From Burkholderiales bacterium (GTDB lineage: Bacteria; Pseudomonadota; Gammaproteobacteria; Burkholderiales; Burkholderiaceae_C), in the NCBI GenBank assembly GCA_003963075.1, contig RXJV01000028.1, positions 47,727 to 111,726 of the forward strand: a DNA stretch of 64,000 nt, given 5' to 3'. This document shows, in pieces, positions 8,387 through 15,919 of this stretch. The notes beneath the pieces were generated by a model that saw nothing but the letters and a program-made list of their open reading frames with translations, ran no database searches and had not been told where the DNA came from. Within the stretch, counting starts at the first letter, position 1. Every line of letters begins with the position of its first letter. A program made the position numbers and the translations under genes.

Positions 8387-9061
8387 TCACTTGCACTTGT
8401 AGGGCTTGCCCAGCATCTTCACGGTGCGCGGCGCGACGTTGCCGTTGAAGGGGTCGGTGTCGGTGATGCGGGAGCGGAACACCTCGACGCAGGTGTCGCC
8501 GCGGCGGAAGACGCTGCGGTGGTCGCCCTGGGCGCCGACGGCCTCGGCGCGGTTGTCGGGCACGTTTTCCTCCACCCAGGCACCGGCGCCGCCGGTGACC
8601 GCGGCGATGCGGTCTTCCAGCGTGGGCCGGCCGGTGTTGCTGCGCGGGTCGCTCAGTGCCGGGTTGCGGGCGGCGGCCGTCGAGGCGGCATAGCCCGGCG
8701 GCAGCGTCAGGCGCAGTGCGCTGCGTGGCGGCTCGGTGGCCGCCGCTGCCGGCGGTACCGCGGTGGCAGCGGCTTCAGCGACCGGGGGTTCGGCCGCGGG
8801 CGCGGTGGCAGCAGGGGCGGTGTCGGACCGTGCCTGGGGGCGAGGCGGCTGCGGCGGCGGCCGCTCGGGCCGCGCCGCCGGCGCGGGTGGTGCCGGCGCT
8901 GGGCGCAGGGCGCGCGCGGCGGGAACCGGTAGCAGCCAGACGGTGCTCAGGGGCGCGGCCGGCGTGCGCGGCGGCGTGGCGGGGCTCTGCAGCCACAGCG
9001 CGGCCAGCAGTGCGAGGTGCAGCGCGACGACGGCGCCGCGGGCGGCCCAGCGCGAGTTCAC
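8387..9061 (-). CDS. Single-pass, proline-rich envelope protein (TonB-like N-terminus)
   Basis: Using GTG 9061, which overlaps the preceding stop as GTGA, the product has 224 residues. It starts with a short basic stretch and one membrane helix (AVVALHLALLAALWL), continues with a long Ala/Pro-rich linker of the TonB or TolA kind, and ends in a compact domain of about 90 residues containing GDTCVEVFRSRITDTDPFN and a C-terminal YKCK. The two cysteines could form a disulfide in the periplasm. The end domain is not the TonB C-terminal domain. It is the last gene of a four-gene coupled operon. Function unknown. Confidence 0.72.
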   Translation of the reverse strand: MNSRWAARGAVVALHLALLAALWLQSPATPPRTPAAPLSTVWLLPVPAARALRPAPAPPAPAARPERPPPQPPRPQARSDTAPAATAPAAEPPVAEAAATAVPPAAAATEPPRSALRLTLPPGYAASTAAARNPALSDPRSNTGRPTLEDRIAAVTGGAGAWVEENVPDNRAEAVGAQGDHRSVFRRGDTCVEVFRSRITDTDPFNGNVAPRTVKMLGKPYKCK

Positions 9062-9819
9062 CGGCCTTGAAACTTGACGGACAGCCGGGTGCCGGGCGGC
9101 GCGATCAGCCGCGCGGCATCGGGCCAGCGTTCCTGGCCGGTCAGCAGGGTGCAGGGCCGGCCTTTTTCGTTCTTGTTGGCCTCGGGGTCGCGCTCGCCGG
9201 CGGCCACTGGCAGCGGCAGGCCCAGCAACTGGCCGTCCTCGCGCCATTCAAGCTCCCAGCCCGGCGTGGCGCTGCAGACGCGCACCGCCTCGATGCGCGG
9301 GAACAGCCAGCGCAGATACCAGGGCAGCAGTTCCTCGCGCAGCGTGCGGGCCACGCGCATGACCTGCCGCACCTGGGCCATGGTTAGCTGCTCGGGCGGC
9401 AGCGTCAGCTGCAGCGTGCCCGCGATGGCGACCTGGTCCTTGCGCGCGTTGGTGGCGAGGTCGGCGGTCTTGGCTTCGGCTTGCGGCAGGATGGGCAGCT
9501 CGAAGCGGCCGTCCGCTGCGATGGGCAGCGGGTAGTCGGCATCGTCGCTGCGCACCACCATGCGCAGCTCGGCCAGCGGCAGCTTGGTCTTCTCGATGTT
9601 GACCTTGAAGTCCATCCGGAACAGGCCTTCGCCGTGCTCGCGCAGCTTGCTGAGCAGTTCGTTGATGCGGCCGTAGGGCAGCACGTCGGCGTCGCGCTTG
9701 AGCTCGGTCTTCACCGCGGGCAGCGACTCGGTCGGGGTCTGCGCGCCGGCCCTCGGAAGGCAGGCGCAGGCGACGGCCAGGCTCAAGGCGGCGGCCAGGC
9801 GGGAGGGCAGGGGCTTCAT
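9058..9819 (-). CDS. Periplasmic protein of unknown function
   Basis: A 253-residue protein with a clear signal peptide (RLAAALSLAVACACLPRAGAQ). The mature part begins with LPYGRINELLSKLREHGEGLFRMDFKV, has an all-beta-looking middle, then a VRQVMRVARTLREELLPWYLRWLFPRIEAVRV helical segment and a lone C-terminal cysteine in RPCTLL. I do not recognise the family. The start ATG overlaps the stop of the XRE gene (ATGA) and its own stop overlaps the next start (GTGA), so it is translationally coupled on both sides. A role in the cell envelope linked to its proline-rich neighbour is inference from context. Confidence 0.75.
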   Translation of the reverse strand: MKPLPSRLAAALSLAVACACLPRAGAQTPTESLPAVKTELKRDADVLPYGRINELLSKLREHGEGLFRMDFKVNIEKTKLPLAELRMVVRSDDADYPLPIAADGRFELPILPQAEAKTADLATNARKDQVAIAGTLQLTLPPEQLTMAQVRQVMRVARTLREELLPWYLRWLFPRIEAVRVCSATPGWELEWREDGQLLGLPLPVAAGERDPEANKNEKGRPCTLLTGQERWPDAARLIAPPGTRLSVKFQGR

Positions 9820-10055
9820 GGCGTGGGGCTGTCGGGGGTGAGGGGTTCGGGGCCGGGTTCCCAGGCCAGCAGGTCGCCGGGCTGGCATTGCAGGGCGTCG
9901 CAGATCCGCGCCAGCGTGTCGAAGCGCACGCCGCGCACCTTGCCGCTCTTGAGCAGCGAGAGGTTGGCTTCGGTGATGCCCACGCGTTCGGCCAGCTCGC
10001 GCGAGCGCATCTTGCGGCGCGCGAGCATGACGTCCAGCGTCACGACGATAGGCAT
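9816..10055 (-). CDS. Small XRE-family regulator (YozG-like HTH)
   Basis: A 79-residue single-domain DNA-binding protein. The helix-turn-helix is MLARRKMRSRELAERVGITEANLSLLKSGKVRGVRFDTLARICDALQCQPGDLL, typical of the compact Cro/C1-type regulators that accompany DUF2975 membrane proteins. Its start overlaps the stop of the DUF2975 gene (TGATG) and its stop overlaps the next start (ATGA). It probably represses its own operon; the AT-rich region at 10604-10650 is the likely target. Confidence 0.88.
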   Translation of the reverse strand: MPIVVTLDVMLARRKMRSRELAERVGITEANLSLLKSGKVRGVRFDTLARICDALQCQPGDLLAWEPGPEPLTPDSPTP

Positions 10056-10603
10056 CAGACGAACTCCGCGTTCTCGTCGGCCACGCGCGCGGCCTCGTGC
10101 AGCACCTGGGCCAAGGCCAGCAGCAGCAGCCCGAACAGCAGCGCGAGGTAGTGGTCGCCGGACAGGCCGAACACCAGCTGGCGCTCGCCCTTGGGGTTGC
10201 CCCAGGTCAGGGCCAGCACGACGAGGGTCTGGCCCAGCGGCTGTGCGGCTGCCAACGCGCACATGCCCAGGCCCAGCCGGCGCAGATGCTGGGCGGGGCG
10301 GCGCGTCAGCAGCTCGCCCTGGGCAAAGCAGCCGAACAAGGACCACATCTGCCACAGCGCGAACAGGCTCACCGAGGTCGGCAGCAGGGAGGCGGCCAGC
10401 CCCCACAGGCGTGGGCCGAGGTCCAGCTGCAGCTTGTTGACGGCCCACAGCCTGGACGCCACGTCGGCCACCCAGTCGGGCTGGGCCCAGAAGATGAACG
10501 GCAGGGTGCCGATCACCACCACGCCCAGCAGGCACAGCGACCGCACGGCCCAGGCCAGGCGCCGGATGCGCTTGAGGCCGTCGGCGGAAAAGGAGTTCGG
10601 CAT
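10055..10603 (-). CDS. DUF2975 integral membrane protein
   Basis: A 182-residue protein with four predicted membrane helices: about 21-40, 65-85 (LLPTSVSLFALWQMWSLFGCF), 108-130 and 147-167. The central FAQGELLTRRPAQHLRRLGLGM segment is the characteristic loop of DUF2975, in which a membrane protein is almost always followed by a small XRE regulator, as it is here. It is the first gene of the operon. Function is not established; such pairs are thought to form a membrane sensor with its regulator. Confidence 0.85.
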   Translation of the reverse strand: MPNSFSADGLKRIRRLAWAVRSLCLLGVVVIGTLPFIFWAQPDWVADVASRLWAVNKLQLDLGPRLWGLAASLLPTSVSLFALWQMWSLFGCFAQGELLTRRPAQHLRRLGLGMCALAAAQPLGQTLVVLALTWGNPKGERQLVFGLSGDHYLALLFGLLLLALAQVLHEAARVADENAEFV

Positions 10604-10650
10604 TTTGGACTTTGCGAAACAAGAAAAACTTACTGTAAAACAATAAATGA
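10604..10650. promoter_or_regulatory. AT-rich divergent promoter region with short palindrome
   Basis: This stretch is strikingly AT-rich against the surrounding DNA and lies between the DUF2975 operon (leftward) and ybaK (rightward). It contains the inverted repeat TTAC-T-GTAA at 10630-10638, a plausible half-operator for the XRE protein. On the plus strand TTGCGA (10612-10617) and TGTAAA (10634-10639), 16 bases apart, could serve ybaK, though the match to consensus is only moderate. Confidence 0.45.
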
Positions 10651-10692
10651 ATGCTGTGGGACGGCATCATTCACCTCCCCGAGAATGCGCCG

Positions 10693-11187
10693 ATGAGCAA
10701 GAAGCCGAGCCATGTCAGCGAAACCCCCGCCACGCAGATGCTCAAGCGCGCCGGGGTGGCATTCACGGAGCATGTCTACGACTACGTGGAGCACGGCGGC
10801 ACGGCCGAGTCTTCGCGCCAGTTGGGGGTGGAGGAGCATGCGGTCGTGAAGACCCTGGTGATGCAGGACGAGAAGGCCGAGCCGCTGATCGTGCTGATGC
10901 ACGGCGACTGCACCGTCAGCCTCAAGGAGCTGGCCCGGCAGATCCCGTGCAAGAAGGTCGAGCCCTGCAAGCCCGAGGTGGCGCAGCGCCACAGCGGCTA
11001 CCAGGTCGGCGGCACCTCGCCGTTCGGCGTGCGCAAGGCGATGCCGGTGTTCGTCGAGGCCAGCATCCTCGAGCTGCCGAAGATCTGCATCAACGGCGGG
11101 CGGCGCGGCTACCTGGTGGGCATCGCGCCCCGGGTTCTCACGGAGCTGCTGGCCGCGCGGCCGGTGCACTGCGCCAACGGACAATGA
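10693..11187 (+). CDS. ybaK: Cys-tRNA(Pro)/Cys-tRNA(Cys) deacylase YbaK
   Basis: A 164-residue member of the YbaK/EbsC family, which hydrolyses mischarged Cys-tRNA(Pro) in the cytoplasm. Visible family motifs are VVKTLVMQDE, the conserved lysine region LKELARQIPCKKVEPCKPEVAQRHSGYQVGGTSPFGVRKAMPVFVEASI, and a C-terminal ICINGGRRGYLVGI. The start MSKKPSH at 10693 fits the family; an in-frame ATG at 10651 would add 14 residues overlapping the AT-rich promoter region. It leads a three-gene run with plsY and ridA, 4 and 3 bases apart. Confidence 0.92.
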   Translation: MSKKPSHVSETPATQMLKRAGVAFTEHVYDYVEHGGTAESSRQLGVEEHAVVKTLVMQDEKAEPLIVLMHGDCTVSLKELARQIPCKKVEPCKPEVAQRHSGYQVGGTSPFGVRKAMPVFVEASILELPKICINGGRRGYLVGIAPRVLTELLAARPVHCANGQ

Positions 11188-11191
11188 CGGC

Positions 11192-11905
11192 ATGCAAGAG
11201 ACCCTCTTTCCCCTGCTCGCGGCGCTGGCCGCCTACCTCGTCGGCTCGCTGTCCTTTGCCGTCATCGTCAGCCGCGCCATGGGCCTGTCCGACCCGCGCT
11301 CCTACGGCTCGGGCAACCCGGGTGCGACCAATGTGCTGCGCTCAGGCAACAAGGCGGCCGCGCTGCTGACCCTGGTGTTCGATGCTCTCAAGGGCTACCT
11401 GCCCGTGCTCGCCGTGAAGCTCTGGGGCGGGCCCTACGGCCTCGCCGAGGGCACGATGGCCCTGGTGGGCATCGCGGCCTTCCTGGGCCACTTGTGGCCG
11501 GTGTTCTTCAAGTTCGAGGGCGGGAAGGGTGTGGCCACCGCGGCCGGCGTCATCTTTGGCCTGAACCCGCTGCTGGGCGCGGCGACGCTGGCGACCTGGA
11601 TCGCCGTGGCGGCCGTCACGCGCTACTCGTCGCTGGCGGCCATCGTGGCGGCCACGCTGGCGCCGATGCTTCAGTTGCTCATTTGGGAAGCGGGCCCCGA
11701 GGCCCTGGCCCTCATCATCATGGGGCTGCTGCTGGTGTGGCGCCACCAGGCCAACATCAAGAAGCTGCTGGCCGGCACCGAGAGCAAGCTCGGCGCCAAG
11801 GCCGCCGGCGCCACGCCGGCCCCGGGCACCAGCAAGAAGCATCCGCACGGCACCGGCCCCAAGCCGGCCGGCCATTCGCACCACCACCCCTCCCGAAAGA
11901 AGTGA
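11192..11905 (+). CDS. plsY: Glycerol-3-phosphate acyltransferase PlsY
   Basis: PlsY is an inner-membrane enzyme that transfers acyl groups from acyl-phosphate to glycerol-3-phosphate, the first step of phospholipid synthesis. The 237-residue protein has the expected five membrane helices, the motif SYGSGNPGATNVLRSG (near 33-48) and the loop FKFEGGKGVATAAGV. It is about 35 residues longer than usual, with a basic Pro/Lys/His-rich cytoplasmic tail (GTSKKHPHGTGPKPAGHSHHH) not seen in most PlsY. ybaK ends 4 bases before it and ridA starts 3 bases after, so all three are probably cotranscribed. Confidence 0.95.
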   Translation: MQETLFPLLAALAAYLVGSLSFAVIVSRAMGLSDPRSYGSGNPGATNVLRSGNKAAALLTLVFDALKGYLPVLAVKLWGGPYGLAEGTMALVGIAAFLGHLWPVFFKFEGGKGVATAAGVIFGLNPLLGAATLATWIAVAAVTRYSSLAAIVAATLAPMLQLLIWEAGPEALALIIMGLLLVWRHQANIKKLLAGTESKLGAKAAGATPAPGTSKKHPHGTGPKPAGHSHHHPSRKK

Positions 11906-11908
11906 GCC

Positions 11909-12265
11909 ATGAGCAAGCAAGACATTAAACGTTTCGACGTTGGCGCCCGCCTGTCGGAGATGGCGGTTCACCACGGCGTGGCCTACCTCGCCGGCCAGGT
12001 GCCCGAGGACGCGAGCGCCGACATCACCGGCCAGACGACGCAGGTGCTGGCCGCCATCGACACGCTGCTGGCCCGCGCCGGCACCGACAAGTCGCGCTTG
12101 CTGATGGCCCAGATCTTCCTGGCCGACCGCGCCGACTTCGCGGGCATGAACGCCGCCTGGGACGCCTGGGTGCCCGCCGGCCACACGCCGCCACGCGCCA
12201 CCGTCATCGCCGGCCTGGCCCGGCCGGAGTGGAAGGTCGAGATCGTCGTCACGGCGGCGGTCTGA
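11909..12265 (+). CDS. RidA-family enamine/imine deaminase
   Basis: A 118-residue Rid protein (YjgF/YER057c/UK114 family). Members hydrolyse reactive enamines and imines formed by PLP enzymes. The conserved substrate-binding arginine is in PPRATVIAGL and the glutamate in WKVEIVVTAAV, both near the C-terminus; VAYLAGQVPEDASADITGQTTQVLAAIDTLLARAGTD is the typical middle. It is closer to the Rid subgroup with a divergent N-terminus than to archetypal RidA. It follows plsY by 3 bases and is convergent with the M56 gene. Confidence 0.88.
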   Translation: MSKQDIKRFDVGARLSEMAVHHGVAYLAGQVPEDASADITGQTTQVLAAIDTLLARAGTDKSRLLMAQIFLADRADFAGMNAAWDAWVPAGHTPPRATVIAGLARPEWKVEIVVTAAV

Positions 12266-12278
12266 ACCCACTCAGGTA

Positions 12279-13715
12279 TCAGTTTGAGGGGGATTGACCC
12301 TCTCGGGCCGCGCGCCAGGCGCGGTCCTGCGCCTCTTGTGAGCGGTGCAGTTCGGCCATGCGTTCGCGCTGCTGCGCCTGCAGTTGCTTCTGTGCCGGGC
12401 TCAACGGCTGCGAGGCTTCGAGCTCGGCCCTCATTTGCGCCGGCATGCGCGAGTCCTTGGGGTCAAACAGGCGTGCCGACAGATGGGCCTGCAGGGGGCC
12501 GTCGGGCGTCGTGGCATTGAACTGCACCACGCTGCCGTCGACCGTCAGTTCGCGCCAGTCGCTGAGCACCTGCTGACAGGTTTCGTCCAGCACCTGGCCG
12601 GTCAGGCGGAAGCTGCCGTCTTCGAAGCCGTGCAGGGTCAGCCTCATGCACGACGCGGGCTGCATCACGTCCATGAACACGCCCCAAGGGCCGCCGGCCA
12701 TGGAAATGTTGTCGCCGGGCATGGTCACCGTGCGTCGCGTCCAGCCGTTCTGGCCCAGTTGCGAAGACACCTCGAAGATCAGGCCCTGGCCGACGGGTGC
12801 GTTCGCAGCCGGCCCCGGCGCAGCTTGCTGAGCCGCACGGGCCAGCAGCGCGCCGCTGCCGCCCACGCTCAGCACCAGCAGCATGGCAGCCGCGTGCTGC
12901 CACGGCGGGGCGCTGCGATGGCGCGACAGCATGCGCACCCTCTCCACCAGCGGGTGGCGAGCCGCCCAGCCACTGGCCAGGGCCGGTTGCAGCCCGGCCG
13001 GATGCGCGGCCAACATGGCCTCGGCATAGGCTGCCAGCGGTGCAGGGCTGGCTTCGGCGATCAGCACGGCGGCGTCGCAGGCCAGTTCCTGGTCACCGCG
13101 CATCCGTCCCCAGGCCCACCAGGCCAGCGGGTTGAACCATTGCAGGCACAGCAACCCGGCGCCGAGCAGGTTCCAGGCGTTGTCGTGGCGGCGCGCATGC
13201 ACGGCTTCATGGGCCAGCATCAGCTGCCGGGCCGGCGCATCGAAGCGCTGCTCGAAGTCTCGCGGCAGCACCAGGCGTTGCGGCCAGATGCCGACGATGG
13301 CGGGACTGGCGCCGGAGGGTGCCAGCCATTGGCCGTCGGTGTCGCGGCGCAGGCCTGCCAGATACCGGCGCTGCAATTGCACCAGGCTGGCCGCGATCGC
13401 CAGCGCGCCAGCGGCCCAGGCGATCACGACGGCCAGCGCCATTGCGCTCGTTGAGGCCGGCGTGGTCGTCACAACCGGCAGGGCCTGGCTCACCAGTGCT
13501 GCCAGCCTGACCGGCGCGGCCGTCGGCGCCAGCAGCGGCGTGGCCGGCGCTGGCCATAGCGGGCTGGTCATCAGCAGCGGCACCAGCAGCCAGGTCAGAT
13601 AGGTGGCGCCGGCGCCCAGAGTGCGCAGCAGCAGCGGGCGCATCAGGGCCAGCAGCAGCACGGCGGCGCTGAACAGCAGGGTCTGGTGGAGCAGGATCTC
13701 GAGCAAACGGTTCAT
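12279..13715 (-). CDS. M56 (BlaR1/MecR1-type) membrane metallopeptidase
   Basis: A 478-residue membrane protein with four N-terminal helices, the zinc-peptidase motif HEAVH (169-173) followed by a second acidic site in MRGDQELACDAAVL, and a further helix near 274-294 (AAAMLLVLSVGGSGALLA). The C-terminal 180 residues, probably periplasmic, are not a penicillin-binding sensor domain, and the tail is Gln/Arg-rich coiled coil. In BlaR1 systems this peptidase inactivates the BlaI repressor. ATG 13715 (AGGGAGA 7-8 bases upstream) is preferred to GTG 13718. It is the last gene of the blaI-like operon. Confidence 0.88.
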   Translation of the reverse strand: MNRLLEILLHQTLLFSAAVLLLALMRPLLLRTLGAGATYLTWLLVPLLMTSPLWPAPATPLLAPTAAPVRLAALVSQALPVVTTTPASTSAMALAVVIAWAAGALAIAASLVQLQRRYLAGLRRDTDGQWLAPSGASPAIVGIWPQRLVLPRDFEQRFDAPARQLMLAHEAVHARRHDNAWNLLGAGLLCLQWFNPLAWWAWGRMRGDQELACDAAVLIAEASPAPLAAYAEAMLAAHPAGLQPALASGWAARHPLVERVRMLSRHRSAPPWQHAAAMLLVLSVGGSGALLARAAQQAAPGPAANAPVGQGLIFEVSSQLGQNGWTRRTVTMPGDNISMAGGPWGVFMDVMQPASCMRLTLHGFEDGSFRLTGQVLDETCQQVLSDWRELTVDGSVVQFNATTPDGPLQAHLSARLFDPKDSRMPAQMRAELEASQPLSPAQKQLQAQQRERMAELHRSQEAQDRAWRAAREGQSPSN

Positions 13716-13743
13716 CACGGTTCTCCCTGAGCAAGTGGCCGCG

Positions 13744-14238
13744 TCAGCCGCGCGGCTTGGATTCCTGGGTGGGCATCTTGAAGCCGGCCGGCAGCAGGGT
13801 GACGGTGCGGCTGAGCTTCAGGTCCGGGCCACCGGTCTGCGAGCGTCGCAGCAGTTCCATGGTGTCGCCGGAATTGGCCAGGGCCGAGTGGCTGCCTTCC
13901 ACCGGCTTGAAGGGGTAGCCCTCGCGGTAGGTCGTCAAGGTGCGCAGGCGGCCGTCAGCCTCGCGGTTGACGGTGATGACCATGCCCCAGCCGCCGCTGG
14001 CGCCGGGTGTGTCCCAGCCCCACTCAACGGTGGCGGGCACGCCGAGCCGGGTGATGACGCGGGGTGATCGCGACTCGCCGTTGCTGAGCGTGATGGTCAT
14101 GCGGATCTCGACGAGGCCATCTTCGACTGGGGCAGGCGAAGCGGCCTGCGCTGAGTAGGCCAGTCCGGCTACACCCAAGATGGCCAAGCCAAGCAAGACC
14201 GCGCGGCGGCGCGGCGGGTGATGGGCACGATTCAACAT
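13744..14238 (-). CDS. Secreted protein of unknown function in a BlaI/M56 operon
   Basis: A 164-residue protein with a twin-arginine-like but mainly Sec-type signal (RRRAVLLGLAILGVAGLAYSAQA). The mature part is predicted beta-rich: VEIRMTITLSNGESRSPRVITRLGVPATVEWGWD, then WGMVITVNREADGRLRTL. This resembles domains found beside M56 peptidases in place of a beta-lactamase, perhaps the signal-receiving or target protein. An AAAGGA ribosome site lies inside the upstream 45-codon ORF, and the start ATG overlaps that ORF's stop. No named family is recognised. Confidence 0.75.
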   Translation of the reverse strand: MLNRAHHPPRRRAVLLGLAILGVAGLAYSAQAASPAPVEDGLVEIRMTITLSNGESRSPRVITRLGVPATVEWGWDTPGASGGWGMVITVNREADGRLRTLTTYREGYPFKPVEGSHSALANSGDTMELLRRSQTGGPDLKLSRTVTLLPAGFKMPTQESKPRG

Positions 14239-14369
14239 GGCAATCCTTTCCAGAAGGGGATGGGAGCTACCCCAACGGCTCGCCAGCGGCGCGCGGTGGC
14301 CAGCAGCACGATGCCCAGGCTTAGCAGACGCGCCTGATGCAGCAGCACGCTGAGCACCGACTCACTCAT
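14232..14369 (-). CDS. 45-residue membrane ORF, possible remnant of a second M56 protein
   Basis: This ORF begins at the ATG complementary to 14367-14369, overlapping the blaI stop, and ends in a TGA overlapping the next start. It encodes a hydrophobic helix, SVLSVLLHQARLLSLGIVLL, followed by a basic end. The start resembles the first helix of the M56 protein downstream (LLEILLHQTLLFSAAVLLL shares LLHQ and spacing). It occupies the place where blaR1 normally follows blaI. It may be the truncated head of an older blaR1 copy, or a small coupled membrane peptide. It is not a long-recognised gene family. Confidence 0.42.
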   Translation of the reverse strand: MSESVLSVLLHQARLLSLGIVLLATARRWRAVGVAPIPFWKGLPC

Positions 14370-14748
14370 GGCCCTGTGCCTTCAGCAGCGCCTTCAGCGC
14401 CTCGATGTCATCGGGCTTGAGCCGCCGCTCAGACGCGAACTGGGCCACCAGCGGCGCCAGCCGGCCACCGAACAGGCGATCGATCAGCGACAGGCCGGTG
14501 TCGGACACCCAGGCGTCCTGCGGGATGGCAGGGGCGTAGAGGAAGCGCCGGCCGTCACGCTCGGCGGTCACGGCGCCCTTCTTGAGCAGGCGGTTGAGCA
14601 GTGTCTTGACCGTGGCGAGCGCCCAGCCCTGCTGCGGGCCGAGGACGGCGGCGATCTCATCGGCGGCCTGCGGTGCGCGCTGCCAGAGCGCGCGCATGAC
14701 CTGGGCCTCGGCGTCGCTGATGGGTGGGGGGCTGGCTGTGCTTTTCAT
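14362..14748 (-). CDS. BlaI/MecI/CopY-family transcriptional repressor
   Basis: A 128-residue winged-helix repressor: ISDAEAQVMRALWQRAPQAADEIAAVL, recognition region WALATVKTLLNRLLKKGAVTAERDGRRFLYAP, and a C-terminal dimerisation helix block (LSLIDRLFGGRLAPLVAQF). Such repressors are released by proteolysis by an M56 membrane peptidase. ATG 14748 (MKSTASPPP) is chosen because the longer reading would run through the operator sequences. It is the first gene of the operon 14748-12279 and divergent from ppk2. What the signal is cannot be told; no beta-lactamase is adjacent. Confidence 0.9.
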   Translation of the reverse strand: MKSTASPPPISDAEAQVMRALWQRAPQAADEIAAVLGPQQGWALATVKTLLNRLLKKGAVTAERDGRRFLYAPAIPQDAWVSDTGLSLIDRLFGGRLAPLVAQFASERRLKPDDIEALKALLKAQGHE

Positions 14749-14750
14749 GA

Positions 14751-14788
14751 TTACGCTTGTAAACGTTGACCAATGATTACGCACGTAA
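14751..14788. promoter_or_regulatory. Tandem BlaI-type operators
   Basis: Two near-identical palindromes, TTACGCTTGTAA (14751-14762) and TTACGCACGTAA (14777-14788), sit just upstream of the blaI-like start, centres 26 bases apart, and both are followed by ACG. TTAC-N4-GTAA is similar in layout to known BlaI/MecI boxes (TACA-N-TGTA type), which are bound as two adjacent dimers. They would cover the promoter of the leftward operon and could also affect the divergent ppk2 gene. Confidence 0.7.
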
Positions 14789-14908
14789 ACGAATCCGTCA
14801 AGCCTCGCACGAACCGGCATGTTCGAGAGGCGTTCAGCAGGCGTCGATCCTTGTCACGGTCCTGCCATGTCAGCCGCCTAGCTTTCGCGGTTTGCAGCAG
14901 GAGAGGCC

Positions 14909-15814
14909 GTGAGCCCGATCGACGACGAACTGGTGAAGCGCATTCACCGCGACCTTCAGGATGATTTCGATGAGGAGCTCGAGCTGGAGCTCGAGGACCG
15001 CGACTACACGCTGTCGTTGGACGACGCACCGGGGGACGCCACCGGCGAGCGGCAGCACTATTTCCGTGAGCTGATCCGGCTGCAGAGCGAGCTCGTGAAG
15101 CTGCAGGACTGGGTGGTGCACACCGGCCACAAGGTCGTCATCCTGTTCGAAGGGCGCGACGCGGCCGGCAAGGGCGGCGTGATCAAGCGCATCACGCAGC
15201 GCCTGAACCCACGTGTATGCCGCGTGGCGGCGCTGCCGGCGCCCAACGACCGCGAGCGCACGCAGTGGTATTTCCAGCGCTATGTGTCGCATCTGCCCGC
15301 GGCCGGCGAGATCGTGCTGTTCGACCGCAGCTGGTACAACCGCGCCGGCGTCGAGCGCGTGATGGGCTTCTGCACCGACGAGCAGTACGAGGAGTTCTTC
15401 CGTTCGGCGCCGGAGTTCGAGCGCATGCTGGTGCGTTCGGGCATCCAGCTCATCAAGTACTGGTTCTCGATCAGCGACGACGAGCAGCGCGTGCGCTTCC
15501 TCGGCCGCATCCACGACCCGCTCAAGCAGTGGAAGCTCAGCCCGATGGACCTGGAGTCGCGCCGTCGCTGGGAGGAGTACACCAAGGCCAAGGAGGTGAT
15601 GCTGGAACGCACCCACATCCCGGAATCGCCCTGGTGGGTAGTGCCGGCGGACGACAAGAAGCGCGCCCGGCTGAACTGCATCCACCACCTGCTGTCGCAG
15701 ATCGCCTACCAGGAGGTGCCGCACGCCGACATCGAACTGCCGGCGCGTGAGCGGCGCGAGGACTACATCCGCCATCCGGTGCCGAACGACATCATCGTGC
15801 CGGAGGTCTATTGA
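14909..15814 (+). CDS. ppk2: Polyphosphate kinase 2 (PPK2 family)
   Basis: A 301-residue PPK2, which interconverts polyphosphate and nucleoside di/triphosphates in the cytoplasm. Walker A is FEGRDAAGKGG, Walker B/catalytic region is LFDRSWYNRAGVERVMGF, and the lid module includes SISDDEQRVRFLGRIHDPLKQWKLSPMDLESRRRW. The single-domain length and sequence fit the one-domain class; whether it prefers GTP/GDP or ATP synthesis cannot be told. A GTG start (14909) follows GGAGAGG at 14900-14906. The N-terminus has an acidic DEELELELEDRDY run. It is divergent from the blaI operon. Confidence 0.94.
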   Translation: MSPIDDELVKRIHRDLQDDFDEELELELEDRDYTLSLDDAPGDATGERQHYFRELIRLQSELVKLQDWVVHTGHKVVILFEGRDAAGKGGVIKRITQRLNPRVCRVAALPAPNDRERTQWYFQRYVSHLPAAGEIVLFDRSWYNRAGVERVMGFCTDEQYEEFFRSAPEFERMLVRSGIQLIKYWFSISDDEQRVRFLGRIHDPLKQWKLSPMDLESRRRWEEYTKAKEVMLERTHIPESPWWVVPADDKKRARLNCIHHLLSQIAYQEVPHADIELPARERREDYIRHPVPNDIIVPEVY

Positions 15815-15919
15815 CTTCAGGCAGCGCGGGCGCGGGCCGGGCGCGGATGCAGCTCGGAGGCCACTGCCGCAGCAGCCCCGCACAGTCGGCCCGGCGGTGA
15901 GCCGTGTTGGCATCGGGCG

